A stretch of DNA of 64,000 nucleotides from assembly GCF_003086295.3 (NCBI RefSeq), contig NC_092053.1, positions 116,890,445 through 116,954,444 of the forward strand, in the 5' to 3' direction. The notes beneath the pieces are model-generated. The model had not been told where the DNA came from. It did no database searches and saw only the letters and a program-made list of their open reading frames with translations. The DNA comes from Arachis hypogaea (taxonomy: Eukaryota > Streptophyta > Magnoliopsida > Fabales > Fabaceae). A program made the translations under genes and the position numbers. This document shows, in pieces, positions 10,826 to 22,671 of this stretch (within the stretch, counting starts at the first letter, position 1; each line of letters begins with the position of its first letter).

Positions 10826-11560
10826 GTAGTGTTTGTTTTTGAAGACAAGACACAAAGACATGGACACGAGTATACATGTTCATTGTTTAATTATTAAGAC
10901 ACAAAATTAAGAGAGACACGGTTATACATGAATACCCATAAAATACATGTAATTTGTGTCTTTTCAAGAAGGCAAGACACAAATAAAATTATATTTTTAT
11001 ACTATTTTATCCTTACCTCATTTTTCTCGTTTCTTCTCCACGCACTTTCCTCCTCCATGAATAAAGACTCTTTTCTCTCTTCTTCATCTTTCTTATTACT
11101 ATATATATTGACGGAGTACAAGTTACTGAAAGTAGAGTACATTTATTTTTATAATTCATAATTTTATTTTTACATTCATCTTTACAATTCATAATTTTAT
11201 TTCTCTTTTTTTTTTCTCTGCTTTCTTTAATCTTCTTGATACAAACTTTAATAATATATATCTATATAAAATTTTATTTTGTTGTTTGAATTTGCTCTAA
11301 ATTATGAAAATAAAATTATAAATTAATTTTGCTGAAAATACAAATCACGTTGAAGAAAGAAGATAAAAGAATAGAGATGCGGTTAATGAATTTTTTTATA
11401 TATTAAAGATAAAATAGAATTTTTAAAATAATGTGTACTTTATCTATTATAATTGTCAAACATAATACTTTTTTGACTGTGTCTTTATATATGTGTGTCT
11501 GTCTCAATATTTATATCTTTATATTTATGTCTCTTTGTGAGACATGAACCAAACGGAGCC
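10826..11560. mobile_element. Possible MITE with diverged terminal inverted repeats
   Basis: The left end (AGTGTTTGTTTTTGAAGACA, then AGACACAAAGACA) and the reverse complement of the right end (GGCTCCGTTTGGTTCATGTC, then TCACAAAGAGACA) are imperfect inverted repeats. TTAA occurs at both edges. The interior is AT-rich and non-coding, with dispersed GACACA motifs. Termini of this kind recall Tourist-like MITEs, but the match is weak. Confidence 0.35.
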
Positions 11561-12545
11561 TTAATAATTCCGTGGGACTGTATGTATAGACATATATAGA
11601 GTACTGTTTTAGTTGCTGTTTCTTTACTACAAAGGGAAGCTCTCGAAGGTGCTGATGATATAAAATATAAGCACCGAGGGAGTAGATAGAATTTATGAGC
11701 AGTTTATATTTGTTGCACAAATTTATGCTATCTATGGTGTGTCATGAATCATGATGATCAACCAGTTGGAGTAAAAATTGAGAGCATCAAGTGCTAAATC
11801 GTGATCATTTATTATTATTAAATTAAATTAATGATTATAAATTTTACAAAGCCACATCCACAATAGACACTTCCTTTTTTCTTCCTGTTACTCGATTCCT
11901 TTTCTTGTATTGATGAACTATTTGTTGCTCTAACTTGTGATGCGTTTTCTCTTTCAAATTGTTGAGTGAATCTTGCTATGTATTTTTTTTCCTTTCTTAG
12001 AATCCCAAATAAGTTACTGAATACTAATTGATGCCTGTAAGTCATTGCTTTCATATATTTGTTTTGCCATTCTTCTCTTCTTATGCAAATAAACAACAAT
12101 GTAGCACAACATTTCTATTTTTTTAATTTACAATACAATGAGAATGAAGCATGCTGATATCTATGAATTTGAATCCATCCGACTACACATCATCTGAGAA
12201 ACAAATCTTTGCATCCTGCCATACAAGCATCAAACCAAATTGTTAAACAAATCGAATACCAAACATATATACTATAGAAAATTTAATTTTATGAATTTAA
12301 TTTTTATATATTAATAATATGAATAATTATATATAGTAGCCATTGAATTATATATGTTTTTTATATATAATCGTTCGTACAATGATTGTAAAAAAAATTA
12401 CTTAACTTTTACTAACATAATAATATTTATAATTAAATACATGTAAGAAACTCCATTATTCTCAAAACTAAATTCTTAATTCTATCTACACATTAAAATA
12501 TTAAAGAAAATATAATGTTGTAAAGGAAGTTCATGCAACTAAGCA
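11561..12545. other. Non-coding DNA, no supported gene
   Basis: AT-rich sequence. A 93-codon minus-strand open frame at 11,818-12,099 has mixed composition and no recognisable domain, so it is not called as a gene. Nothing else could be assigned. Confidence 0.4.
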
Positions 12546-12822
12546 TTATTCATCTAAATCATTGAGGAAACAATTCTCAAGCTTAGGTCCCAAACAACTC
12601 ACAAGCTGAATCCATTTTAAGAAGGAAACAACTCTCCTATGTCAAAATCCGCCCAATAATCATTGCTACTTCTTTGGCAACTGTTATGAACTCCTCTTGA
12701 TCTTTGCATCTTGATCCAAACGCAGCCCTTGAAATGATTGTATATGTTGTTGAAACCATTTCTTCTGTGAAGTTGATCATGCTTTGTGATGATCCTTTAT
12801 TATTCGAGCTAATAATTCTTTA
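12546..12822 (-). pseudogene. Cytochrome P450 (CYP71-like) gene fragment
   Basis: Read leftward, one frame gives SSNNKGSSQSMINFTEEMVS followed by a stretch with IISRAAFGSRCKDQEEFITV. This matches the C-D helix region of CYP71-clan P450s, where NLTE...IISRAAFGKKCKDQEEF is usual. After one frame change comes FDIGELFPS, and after another LKWIQLVSCLGPKLE, both also family-like. The heme-binding Cys region and I-helix are absent. At least two frameshifts and a stop make it a relic. It ends exactly where the giant hairpin element begins at about 12,827, so that insertion may have split the gene. Confidence 0.75.
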
Positions 12823-12826
12823 TAAA

Positions 12827-14483
12827 AGTGGAAACTCTTCTACAGTCGACCTTCACATGAAGTTATTTTTGGATGGATGACTGTTACTATTAGTTTTAAA
12901 AAAATAGGTTTATTTTATACAAATAATTTAATTAAAAAGCCAATTGATATAGCTATAATGTTAAATTTTTTACTGTATTTTATTTTAAAAATAAATTGAC
13001 TAATTTAAATTGAGAAATTATAGTTAATTATTTATTATATAATTTTTTTAACCAAAATTATAATTAAAAATTATTAAAAAATAAAATTATCTAGTATATT
13101 AGATTAGTTCAATGTTAATAAGATTTTTTATTTTTATTATAAAATATAAAAAAATTTAATTCTAAAAAAAATCATGTTATTGTTTAGGATTTAATTTTTT
13201 TTATTGTGTTTTCATAAAATTTACACAAAATTCACTAATCACATCGATTAAACTTATTTATTTACGTAAAGTTTGTTTATGAACTCAACAAACTTGTTTG
13301 TTTTAATACGAATTGAATTGTATTAGTATATTTTTATTTTTTAATCAATTTAATTTTATTTAAATAATTAAAATTTTAAATTATAAAATTTGTATAAGTT
13401 TATAATTTAAAATTTAAATAGATATAATTTAAATTAATAATTTATAAAATTATATGTATTCATTTTATTGTACTCATATGATTAATTATATTTATTCAAT
13501 TTAAAAAAAACGGTTCTTAATTTTTAACTAACAAATAAATATATTTATATTATTTTTAAATTAAAATTTTTTAAATAAATGTACTCTTATTATTTTAATT
13601 TTTAATTTAAATAAACATATTCGTATTATTTTAAATAAAATTTAAAATTCATATAAGTAGGTTTATTTAAAATTTAAAATTTTAATATTTTAAATAAACA
13701 TACTCTTGTTATTTTAAAATTTTTTAAATTTAAATAAACGTACTCATATTATTTTAAATAAGTATATTCTTTTAATTTGAAAATAATATGAATGTATTTA
13801 AATAAAAAATTAACAACCGTTATTTTTTTTAAATCGAATAAAATATGAGTACATACAATTTTATAAATCATTAATTTAAATTATATCTATTTAAATTTTA
13901 AATTACAAACTAATACAAATTTTATAATTTAAAATTCTAATTATTTAAATGAAATTAAATTGATTAAAACATAAAAATATACTAATAAAATTTAAATCGT
14001 ATTAAAACATAAACAAGTTTGTTGAGTTCATGGACAAGCTTTACGTAAATAAATAAGTTTAGTCAATGTGATAAGTAAATTTTGTGCAAACTTTATGAAA
14101 ACACAACAAAAAAATTAAATCCTAAAATATAACATGATTTTTTTTAGAATTAAATTTTTTTTATATTTTATAATAGAAAAAAAATTGATTAATATTGAGT
14201 TGGTCTAATATATTAGATAATTTTATTTTTTTAATAATTTTTAATTATAATTTTGGTTAAAAAATTTATATAGTAAATAATTAACTAAAATTTCTTAATT
14301 TAAATTAGTCAATTTATTTTTAAAATAAAATACGATAAAAAATTTAACATCATAACTATATATAATTGGTTTTTTAATAAAATTATTTATATAAAATAAA
14401 TCAATTTTTTTAAGCCAAAATAATAATACGTATCATTCATCTAAAAACAATTTTATGTGAAAGTAAATTGTAAACCGTTTCAA
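12827..14483. mobile_element. 1.66-kb giant hairpin (foldback) element
   Basis: The two halves are reverse complements around a centre near 13,655. For example, GAACTCAACA at 13,281 pairs with TGTTGAGTTC at 14,020, and CTTCACATGAAGTT near 12,850 pairs with ACATAAAATT near 14,450. The whole is extremely AT-rich. The left tip (GTGGAAACTC...ACAGTCGACCTTCACATGAAG) resembles the tip of the short palindromic MITE at 22,532, suggesting one superfamily. No target duplication could be fixed. Transcription would give a hairpin RNA with arms of about 800 nt, a possible small-RNA source. Confidence 0.8.
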
Positions 14484-15207
14484 AAATACGATACGAGTAA
14501 ATAAGTTCAAAAAACTTAATAGGACGAAAATTCATGTCTCAATTTAGATTCATACACAATTTTCTTTTTCTTATTGATTTGACTTTATAATTTTGTTCGT
14601 TTCAATCAGTATCCATTGTATTATCATATCAATGTCTTTGCTGTGGACAGCGTATTTTTTCCTAGGAAAATCATTTTAACACATTTTATTATTATTAATT
14701 AGTTTTACTAACATCAAGTAACTCTATACAATATATGGACTATCAATTTCAGATTTTCTGTCACCACTTATGAGCAAAATGACATACAATAACACCATTA
14801 TTTTATTTAACTTAATATATATTCATAATTTTTTATATGTAATATTTATAATCATGTGTTTATATTATTTAAAATTATTTATATATTTCAATAATAATTA
14901 AAGAATACAAAATAAAAAAACAAATACATTAAAAAAAACAAATTATAATTTACTTTTTTAGTTCTCAATGTTTGTAATATTGTGTAGGTTCTTGTTGCAA
15001 CTTGTAACCAACAACAGAATTAAATGACTAATTCTTCTGAATTAAATAGTTGCATGTGAAGCCTACCAATGCAACTTAATTAACTATATGTGCTGGTTAC
15101 ATTTGTTATATACATAATAATAGCAGCTTTACAAAAGCAAGTAGTTAAATTAATTAGCATCTATCTATTTATGGCTAATTGTGGGGTTGGTTTGTTATGT
15201 ACATTAC
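14484..15207. other. Upstream region of the GDSL gene
   Basis: AT-rich non-coding DNA between the hairpin element and the GDSL gene, probably including its promoter. No other feature was recognised. Confidence 0.5.
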
Positions 15208-15210
15208 ATT

Positions 15211-15220
15211 TTATAAATAC
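15211..15220 (+). promoter_or_regulatory. Candidate TATA box of the GDSL gene
   Basis: TTATAAATAC lies about 80 bp before the start codon, a reasonable position given a 5-prime leader of some 50 nt. Confidence 0.5.
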
Positions 15221-15292
15221 AACCAAAAAAATCGATAGGCATATTGCATTTAAGAATTGTAGATTGTAATAATCGAGTCTCAGCTACACAAG

Positions 15293-17719
15293 ATGATGAT
15301 TTCCAAGAATAATGTTGTGGCTTTCCAAGTTTTGTTATTTCTCATCTTCTGCTTGGGTGTGGTGAATTCAGCTAAGTTTAGGTACCCATCAGTTTTTAAT
15401 TTCGGTGACTCGAATTCGGATACAGGTGGACAAGCAACTTTGATGGGCATGCAATTTCCGCCAGCTCCAAAAGGAAACTTCAAAGTTTCTGGAAGATGGA
15501 GTAATGGCGGTCTCATTCTTGACTTTCTAAGTAATTAACATTTTCTTGCTATCTATTTAAAACTTACATTACTACTATTAATTACTATAATCATAATAGT
15601 TACTTGGATAAGTTATAGGCATGAAAATTGAATAATGGTAAGATTTTTTTTTTTTTTTTTTGCTTTCTTGTGTTGATGAAAATAATTTCAGTCCAAATAT
15701 AATAAAAATATCATATAAATGTCAAAAAATAAAGTTAAGATACTCTTACTAAACTGTCATTATTTAAAAAAAAAATCAAATAAGAAACACACACACTGTC
15801 TCTCTCCATTAAGCACATTTATACAATTTAAAATTTTTATTGATTTCTCATTGAATTCTAACTAATTGTTTATGCCAACTTGAACCCTTTTTAAAATTGA
15901 CATCGAGGAGTGCTAGGGGACCAGCAAATTTTGTGTTTTGTAACCATCAATTGGCCATCAATAATATTTTTAATGGTATGAGATTAAATCTAATGGTGAG
16001 AGATCACTCACTTCTTTTTTGATGGTTAAGTGTTGGCCACAAAATACAAAAGTTACTGATCCCTGGCCTAGACTTTTCCAACAAATTATTCTAAACTTTA
16101 CTCACAGTTTCTTTTACTAATAATAGTTATTTGTTTTCCTTTCATTGTTGTTTACAGTGAAAAAGATGAGGTTGCCAACCCTCAATCCATATCTATATTC
16201 ATTAGGTTTGCCAAATTTCAGTAAGGGCTGCAATTTTGCAGCAGCAGGTTCAACTATCCTTAAACCCACTGATATAAATGTTACCCCCTTGAATTTAGAG
16301 ACTCAAGTGTCTCAATTCCTTCTATTCAAAGCTCGAGCTCTTCAATTAGTTTCTAAAGGTACTTATTTTGATCAACTATTTGCACAACTAATGAATTTAT
16401 TATTTAATTATTTGATGCATTTATTCACATTTAATTATATTTGTCTCGATAATAATGATTTAGATAAGAAACTCAAGAAGTACTTACCAAATGAGGATGC
16501 TTTCAAAAAGGGGTTGTACATGATTGACATTGGTCAAAACGATCTTTCTCTAGCATTTAAAAGCAACAAAACATTGGATCAAGTTCTTGCTTCAATTCCA
16601 AACATCATTGGATTATTTGAAACTGCAATAACGGTTTGTCTCAAACAATATCTACTAAAAACTAATTAATTCTGCTAGAGAGACGACGAAGAATCTAAAC
16701 AACGTATGAAAATGGTTTGTTTGATACAGAAACTGTATGAAAATGGTGCTAGAAGTTTTTGGATACACAACACGGGTCCACTTGGATGTTTGGCTGTGAA
16801 TGTTGCCAAATTTGAAAGTGATCCTTCAAAGCTTGACGAACATGGATGCGTTATTTCATATAACGAAGCTGCTACCACATTCAACCTACAACTCCGTAAT
16901 CTTTGCGACAAATTCCAGCACCAATATCCCAACGCAACCGTGACACATGTTGATATCTTTGCTATAAAATTAAACCTCATCACAAACTATTCTAAACTTG
17001 GTTAGTATCTCTTTGTTCATAGCAATATTCTATAGATTATCGAATAAATCGTATTATGTGTATACTAAAAATCAATCACTAATTAAGTAAATCTAAATAT
17101 AATACATATTAAAAATATAAAATATATATTACAAAATATGTAAACAATATATATATTTATACACAATATATACTCGTAAATTTAGTGTTGATTTTTAGTA
17201 TATACATAATATTTTTATAAAAAATTTAAAGGTCAATTTACTATATATTCGTCAAAATTAAAATTGAATTAATTTGATAAAATTGCCTTTAAATTAACCC
17301 ATTTTTTTTTTATAAATATCAAGTTCTTTTTATGATTTAAAATTTTCATAGTCACAAATAATAATTTATTTTTTATTGACTTAAAATGCGTCAAATTCAA
17401 CTGCAAATATAGGGCTTTAGTAATTAATAAAAGCTAAGGTAATTTATTTTTGTGCATATATTTATTTGCAGGGTTTAAGGAACCAATAAAGAGTTGTTGT
17501 GGAAATGGAGGAAAACTGAATGTTGAAGTTAGTTGTGGTTTAGCAAAGATGTTGAACAATGGAAGCATAATGATGGGATTGCCTTGCTCTAATATGGATG
17601 ACTATGTAAGCTGGGATGGTATTCATTACACTGATGCTGCAAATAAGTATGTCGCTTCACAAATTCTTAGTGGAAAATACTTTGTGCTCCTTTCTAACCC
17701 AAAAGTCTTTCTCTTTTAA
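15293..17719 (+). CDS. GDSL esterase/lipase, secreted (five exons)
   Basis: Exons: 15,293-15,530, 16,158-16,358, 16,464-16,633, 16,730-17,000 and 17,472-17,719. All introns are GT-AG, and the joined frame is 375 codons, close to the family norm of 360-390. Residues 1-26 are a hydrophobic signal peptide ending VVNS. Block I is FNFGDSNSDTGG with nucleophile Ser40. GCNFAAAGST is the conserved oxyanion-side block, DIGQND holds Asn172, and WDGIHYTDAANK supplies Asp342 and His345. The catalytic set is thus complete, and a serine hydrolase acting on esters in the wall or apoplast is expected. The closest style is the At1g54790-like subgroup. The usual GRFCDGRL motif reads GRWSNGGL here. Introns 2 and 3 are only 105 and 96 bp. 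The natural substrate cannot be inferred. Confidence 0.92.
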
Positions 17720-18055
17720 AGGACAAGTTTTCATTGTCCAATTTGTATGCTACAAACCATTATTTAATTATGTATACTAATATCTAGTGAAAGAAGCAGT
17801 TGATTAATAACCTTGAATGACAGTCACGTACACTCTTACTTATTTTTATGCTTTTAAAGATTCGTTGTCAACATGTAACAAAGTATGGGTGATAATGTTC
17901 TAGGATTGGTAAGATAATTAATAATTACATTCAAGATTCATGATACCGAGTAAACCATTCACCATCTTTTATATATATCAGTGCTGGCTGAGTTAAAATT
18001 AATAAATAAACAAATAAAATAAAATATTCTCTATTCCAAATTTTTTAGTGAGCTT
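17720..18055. other. 3-prime flank of the GDSL gene
   Basis: Non-coding AT-rich sequence, probably including the 3-prime untranslated region. No clear polyadenylation signal was assigned. Confidence 0.4.
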
Positions 18056-18579
18056 CGGAGGTTAGGTTGGCTCTAAGTGTAGTTCATAAAGTTGTTTATG
18101 AGGCATATAAGGTTGATGGTATGGTGAGTATAGGTTAGACTCATGTGGAGGTGTTTGGTGATATTGTGATGTGGCTTGTGAGTAAGGTTGATCATAATGT
18201 TGAGTTTGATTGGTATTGATGTGCATCAAGAGAGGAATAGTAGCTATAAGGATATAGAGGAGGTTCTTACCAAGATGGTTGGCTAGAAGCATATGACTCC
18301 TCACTTAATTGATTCCACAATTCATAATGCATTCCATCATTGAGGTTCTCATTTTCTACAACACCATAACAACTAAACTCCAAGCCAAAATGATGAGAAT
18401 TCATAGAAAAAAGAGAGCAAATACAAACAAAAGCTAATAAGAGAAACTAGAACAAACTCCTAACAACTAACAAGAGCAAGCAACTAATCAACCAAAAATA
18501 AGCTATTCACAATATTCACATATGCATAATAGCCAACAATAAGTACCATTGCAACTCCCCGGTAATGGTACCAAAAACT
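18056..18579 (-). mobile_element. Truncated gypsy interior: leader and partial reading frame
   Basis: Lies just inside the reversed LTR at 18,580-20,147. It contains the primer site and a minus-strand 80-codon frame (18,062-18,304) rich in Tyr, Gln, His and Pro (e.g. QPYSQATSQYHQTPP). Similar Tyr/Gln-rich tracts occur at the start of the interior of Arachis gypsy elements. The element stops at about 18,056 without gag or pol, so it is truncated. Confidence 0.5.
18556..18573 (-). promoter_or_regulatory. Primer-binding site, decayed tRNA-Asp type
   Basis: On the minus strand this reads TGGTACCATTACCGGGGA, four transitions away from the tRNA-Asp complement. It lies six bases inside the LTR. Confidence 0.65.
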
Positions 18580-20147
18580 TGATGATGACCTAAAGTGGGT
18601 TTGGAATTTCTCTCAAAATAGAATTTCTTCATTGTAAGTATAATCCAAACCCAATAATTGACCATCAATCAAAGTTTAATTCAAAGATGTCACAATCAAC
18701 ACAAATTAACTGGAAATTTGAAATTCCGGATCGTTCTCCTTAGGAATTGCAATGAAATGCTCAATTATTGGCTATGAGATAAAGGAATTTGAGGGCAAGA
18801 GACAAGAAATGTAAATAGTAAGGAATTAAATAAGCATGCAATAACTAAATATCAAAAGCAATCAAACTCAAGGCAATAAAGCAAAAGAAAGAAAAATTCA
18901 AGTGCTAAGAAACCTCTTGGCAAGGAGTGAGAGTTAAAGTTACCTATCCTAGCCATTGACCACAAACATATGATAATTATGAAAAGTCAATCCTACTTAG
19001 TCAACCCTAACGTCGATGATAAATCAAATAGGCATAATTAATCTCAATCCATAAGTCTTAGTTAACTCACTAATTACTTTAGTGAAAGACTAGCGTCAAT
19101 GGAAACCAAATTAACTAACTACCCTAATATATCAATCCAGAATGGATATCAATGACTCAAGGTCACCAAAGTCTTCAATTCCAAGCCAAGAGTGTGAAAA
19201 ACTATACTAAAACTAACCCAAGCATTTTATCAAACACTTGGTGTGCTTGAAAAATAAAAGAATATTAAATTGCAATCAAAATAAAATCTAAAGCTACCAA
19301 GTGTAAGATAATAATAATAACTCAATTAAACATTAATAACCATTAAAATATCAAATTGTATTAATAGAAATTAAAATTAATAAGAGTTCATTAAACTAAA
19401 AAGTAGCTCAAATGAGAAATTAACAAGAGAAATTAAGAGAATTAAGACAATAAAGCATAGAAACATAAATGAAACTACACTAGAACAATAATTAAAGAGA
19501 GAAATTGAAGAGAAATTAAACTAAGAAATCCTAATTTCTAGAGAGAAGGGGGGAGCTTCTCTCTCTAGAAATATCCTATAACATGATACTAATCTAAATC
19601 TAATTGCTCCCCCTTGTTTCCTCTTGAATTAGGGTTGAAATAGCTCATAAAATGAGTTGGATTGGATTCTGGAAGCCCAAAAATCACTACCAGCATTTTG
19701 CATTAAATGAGGTCACGTGCTGGCACCTGTACGTACGCCCACTTGCTGATTTTTTCACTTGTGCATACGCACAGAAAGTTGTGCGTACGCATGACTGCAT
19801 GCTTCCACCTGTGCATATGCACACATAGTTGTGCATGTGCACACTTACTGAAAAGCTTCAAACTCCATTTCTTCATGGATTCTCCACTTTTACATGCTTT
19901 TTCTTCATTTCTTCAATCTAATCTTTGCCTTACAAGGCTGAAATTACTTAACAAACACATCAAGGCATCAAATGGAATCAAAGTAAATAAAATTTAGCAA
20001 TTAAGGGCCTAAAAAGCATATTTTCACTTTTAAACACAATTTAGGAAGAATTTACAAAATTATGCTATTTCATTAAATAAATGCAAGAAAAGTTGATGAA
20101 ATCTACCCAATTAGAACAAATAAATACCATGAAATGTGGATTCATCA
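18580..20147 (-). mobile_element. Ty3/gypsy LTR, reversed, same family as 7,075-8,499
   Basis: On the minus strand it starts TGATGAATCCACATTTCATGG at 20,147 and ends GGTCATCA at 18,580, giving TG...CA ends and 1,568 bp. It aligns along its length with the LTR at 7,075. It contains a palindrome cluster (TGCGTACGCA and decayed forms TGCATATGCA, TGCATGTGCA) at about 19,735-19,850. The outer edge abuts LINE-derived sequence. Only the 5-prime LTR survives. Confidence 0.8.
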
Positions 20148-22387
20148 ATCACCTCTGCTGCTAATGAGACTCAAGGTGACAAGAAGAAGAGATCAGTAGA
20201 GAAGGAGACAAGAAACGGGATCAATGACAAGCAACAGGGGCAGGAACTTGAAATTACAGTAGAGAAGTTAAATGGAATCTACAATTTTGTTATCAATGAT
20301 GTAGCAATAAAAAAACTTAAGGCATCCTTGGTAGGACACTCTCATTGTCAAGCTATTGGAAAGAAAAATATCGCTGGCAGCCCTAACTAGAAGGTTAGAA
20401 ACTATGTTAAAAAAAATGGAAGTATTGAAGTTATAGGTTGGAAATAACTTCTTCATTGTTAAATTTTTTTCTCAAGACATGGATTTCGCTCTATTTGGGG
20501 GTCCATGGAGAATTCATGACCATGATCTCACTATGAGGTTCTGGAAACCAAACTTCAACCCCCTCTAAGCTACCATTGAGGTTGTTACAGCCTGGTTCAG
20601 ATTATCCGGATTAGCTATAGAGTATTACGAGGAGGAAATACTGAAACAGATTGGGAATATCTTGGGAAGAACCTTGAAGGTTTACTAAGGAATATCTGAA
20701 GTATAAATATCTTAGAAATCAGTCTGGTATAAGCGAAAATAGTAAAAATTCTTTATTGGCTACCTGAAAGAACATTGTTAGTGCCTATGAGCATCTCAAG
20801 GAAAGGCTTCATTGGAATGTTGGAGATATCCACAAATCAGTTTGGTATGATGAGTGGACTCCTTTTGGTAAGCTTTGCAATCTTGTTCCTTATGTGCATA
20901 TTTCTGAATCAGATTTCATAATGGCTGACCTGTGGAAAGGGGTATCTTGAGATGTTGATAGTCTTACCACGTCTATTCCGCAAGAGATTAAGCAGTTTAT
21001 TCGTGGTCTGAGATATCCTAGTTCAACTGAGTTAGAGTCACAGTGAGAGTGGTAGCCTGCAGCAACAAAAAAGTATAGTGCAAGGGAGGGTTATATATGG
21101 TTATTAAAGAAAACCTTGAATTGGAATGCCAATAACAACTGAAACTGGCTGTAGAATACTAACATTCCGGAGAAGTTCAAATTCAATATGTGGCTTGGCT
21201 TACATGATGCTCTACTGATTGAGACCTTTCGATTCAAGCGGCATTTAGCTTCTTCAGATATGTGTAAGAGATGTAACAAGGCGCATGAAATAATGGAACA
21301 TTGCCTTATAGACTGTGAACGATCAAAGACAATTTGGCATATGTTGGATCCTAGTATCGACAGCTGGTACTGCTCTTGAAGAGTGGTTTTGAAAGGCCTT
21401 GGCTGACAATGAGGCGTCTTTTGGTGCAGGACTTTGGTGGATATGGAGACATAGGTGCAATAAAATATTCAATGCTGACAACCCTTGGACAGACCACAAG
21501 GTTGTTGCCTTGGTCAGAATTACCGCCAAGGACTTACAGGTTTACAAGAATTGAAACTATACCTTTAAGTCTCTCCAAAATTGCCTGTGCTGGAAACTAC
21601 CGGCAGATAACAGTTTTAAAGTTAATTGTGATGCAAGCTTGTATTTGAATTCAAATGTAGCGGGATTTGAGTGTATTATTAGAGATTCTAAAGAAGGTTG
21701 GATCTTGGGCTGCTCTGGAAGCATTCCTCCCTGGTCTATTATCAGATGTGAATTATTTGCTGCTTGAAGGGAGTTGGTTTTAGCTTGAAATTGCGATTTG
21801 AGGGATATTATATGTGAAATGGATTGCCTTGACACCTAGTTAGCAGAACCGGACCGGACCGGTCGGTTCGACCAAAAAATCGGTGAACCGGACCTAGTAC
21901 CGGTCCGATTTGACATTTGGATCGTGCAAGGTATGAAATCGGAACGAACCGGTCAAACCCGGAGTGAACCAGTCAAACTCGGTAAGACCGGTCAGACCGA
22001 ACCGTTTAAAAGTCAAAATTATCCAAAATCAGACCGAACCGTTTAAAAGTCAAAATTATCCAAAATGTGTGATATGGGGTTCGAACCCCTATCTTTTGTA
22101 AGATAGAAACCTTCCCTTGCTACTGAACTGTGTTGATTTTCAGTAATATATGTGCAAATTATAATATATATAGATATCTTTCATCAAATAGTTTACTTTT
22201 ATTTAATTTATTTTAATTTTAGTTATAAACTCACTTATTTTTTCTTTTCATAATTATATAATATATTAATATTATTTTTAATAAATACATATAGCAATTT
22301 TTTATTTTACTTATATTCAATTAATTTTAATTTTAAAGTCACTCATTTTTAAATCAATTATATTTTATTTAACTATAAATTTTATTA

Positions 22388-22393
<6 letters not shown>

Positions 22394-22431
<38 letters not shown>
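22394..22431. repeat. TA dinucleotide microsatellite
   Basis: About 18-19 uninterrupted TA units inside the MULE-like element. Confidence 0.9.
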
Positions 22432-22434
<3 letters not shown>

Positions 22435-22531
22435 AAAAAATTATTAACTATAATTTATTTTTTCTTTTTATGATTATATGATATCTATTAATATTATTTT
22501 TTCAACAAATACTTGTAGTATATAATAATAG

Positions 22532-22671
22532 GTAAAGACTCACATAAAATTATCTTCATATGAAATTAATAATTGAAAATCGTTAGATGATATTTAGTTA
22601 AACTTGTCAAATCATCTAACTGTTTTTAAATATCAACTTCACATGAAAATTAACTGTATATAAGTTTTTAC
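22532..22671. mobile_element. 140-bp palindromic MITE, nested
   Basis: GTAAAGACTCACATAAAATT...CGTTAGATGAT pairs with ATCATCTAACTG...GTTTTTAC over almost its whole length with a small loop (TTTAGTTAAACTTGTCAA region). I recognise the type, with AACTTCACATGAA arms, as frequent in Arachis. No coding capacity. Confidence 0.75.

Noticed and set aside
11818..12099. 93-codon minus-strand open frame
   Set aside because: No domain, no splice context and no neighbouring coding sequence. It is probably chance.
22060..22110. GGGGTTCGAACCCCTA, resembling a tRNA T-arm
   Set aside because: No acceptor stem, D-arm or anticodon arm can be placed around it. It sits inside a MULE-like element and is best seen as a chance palindrome.
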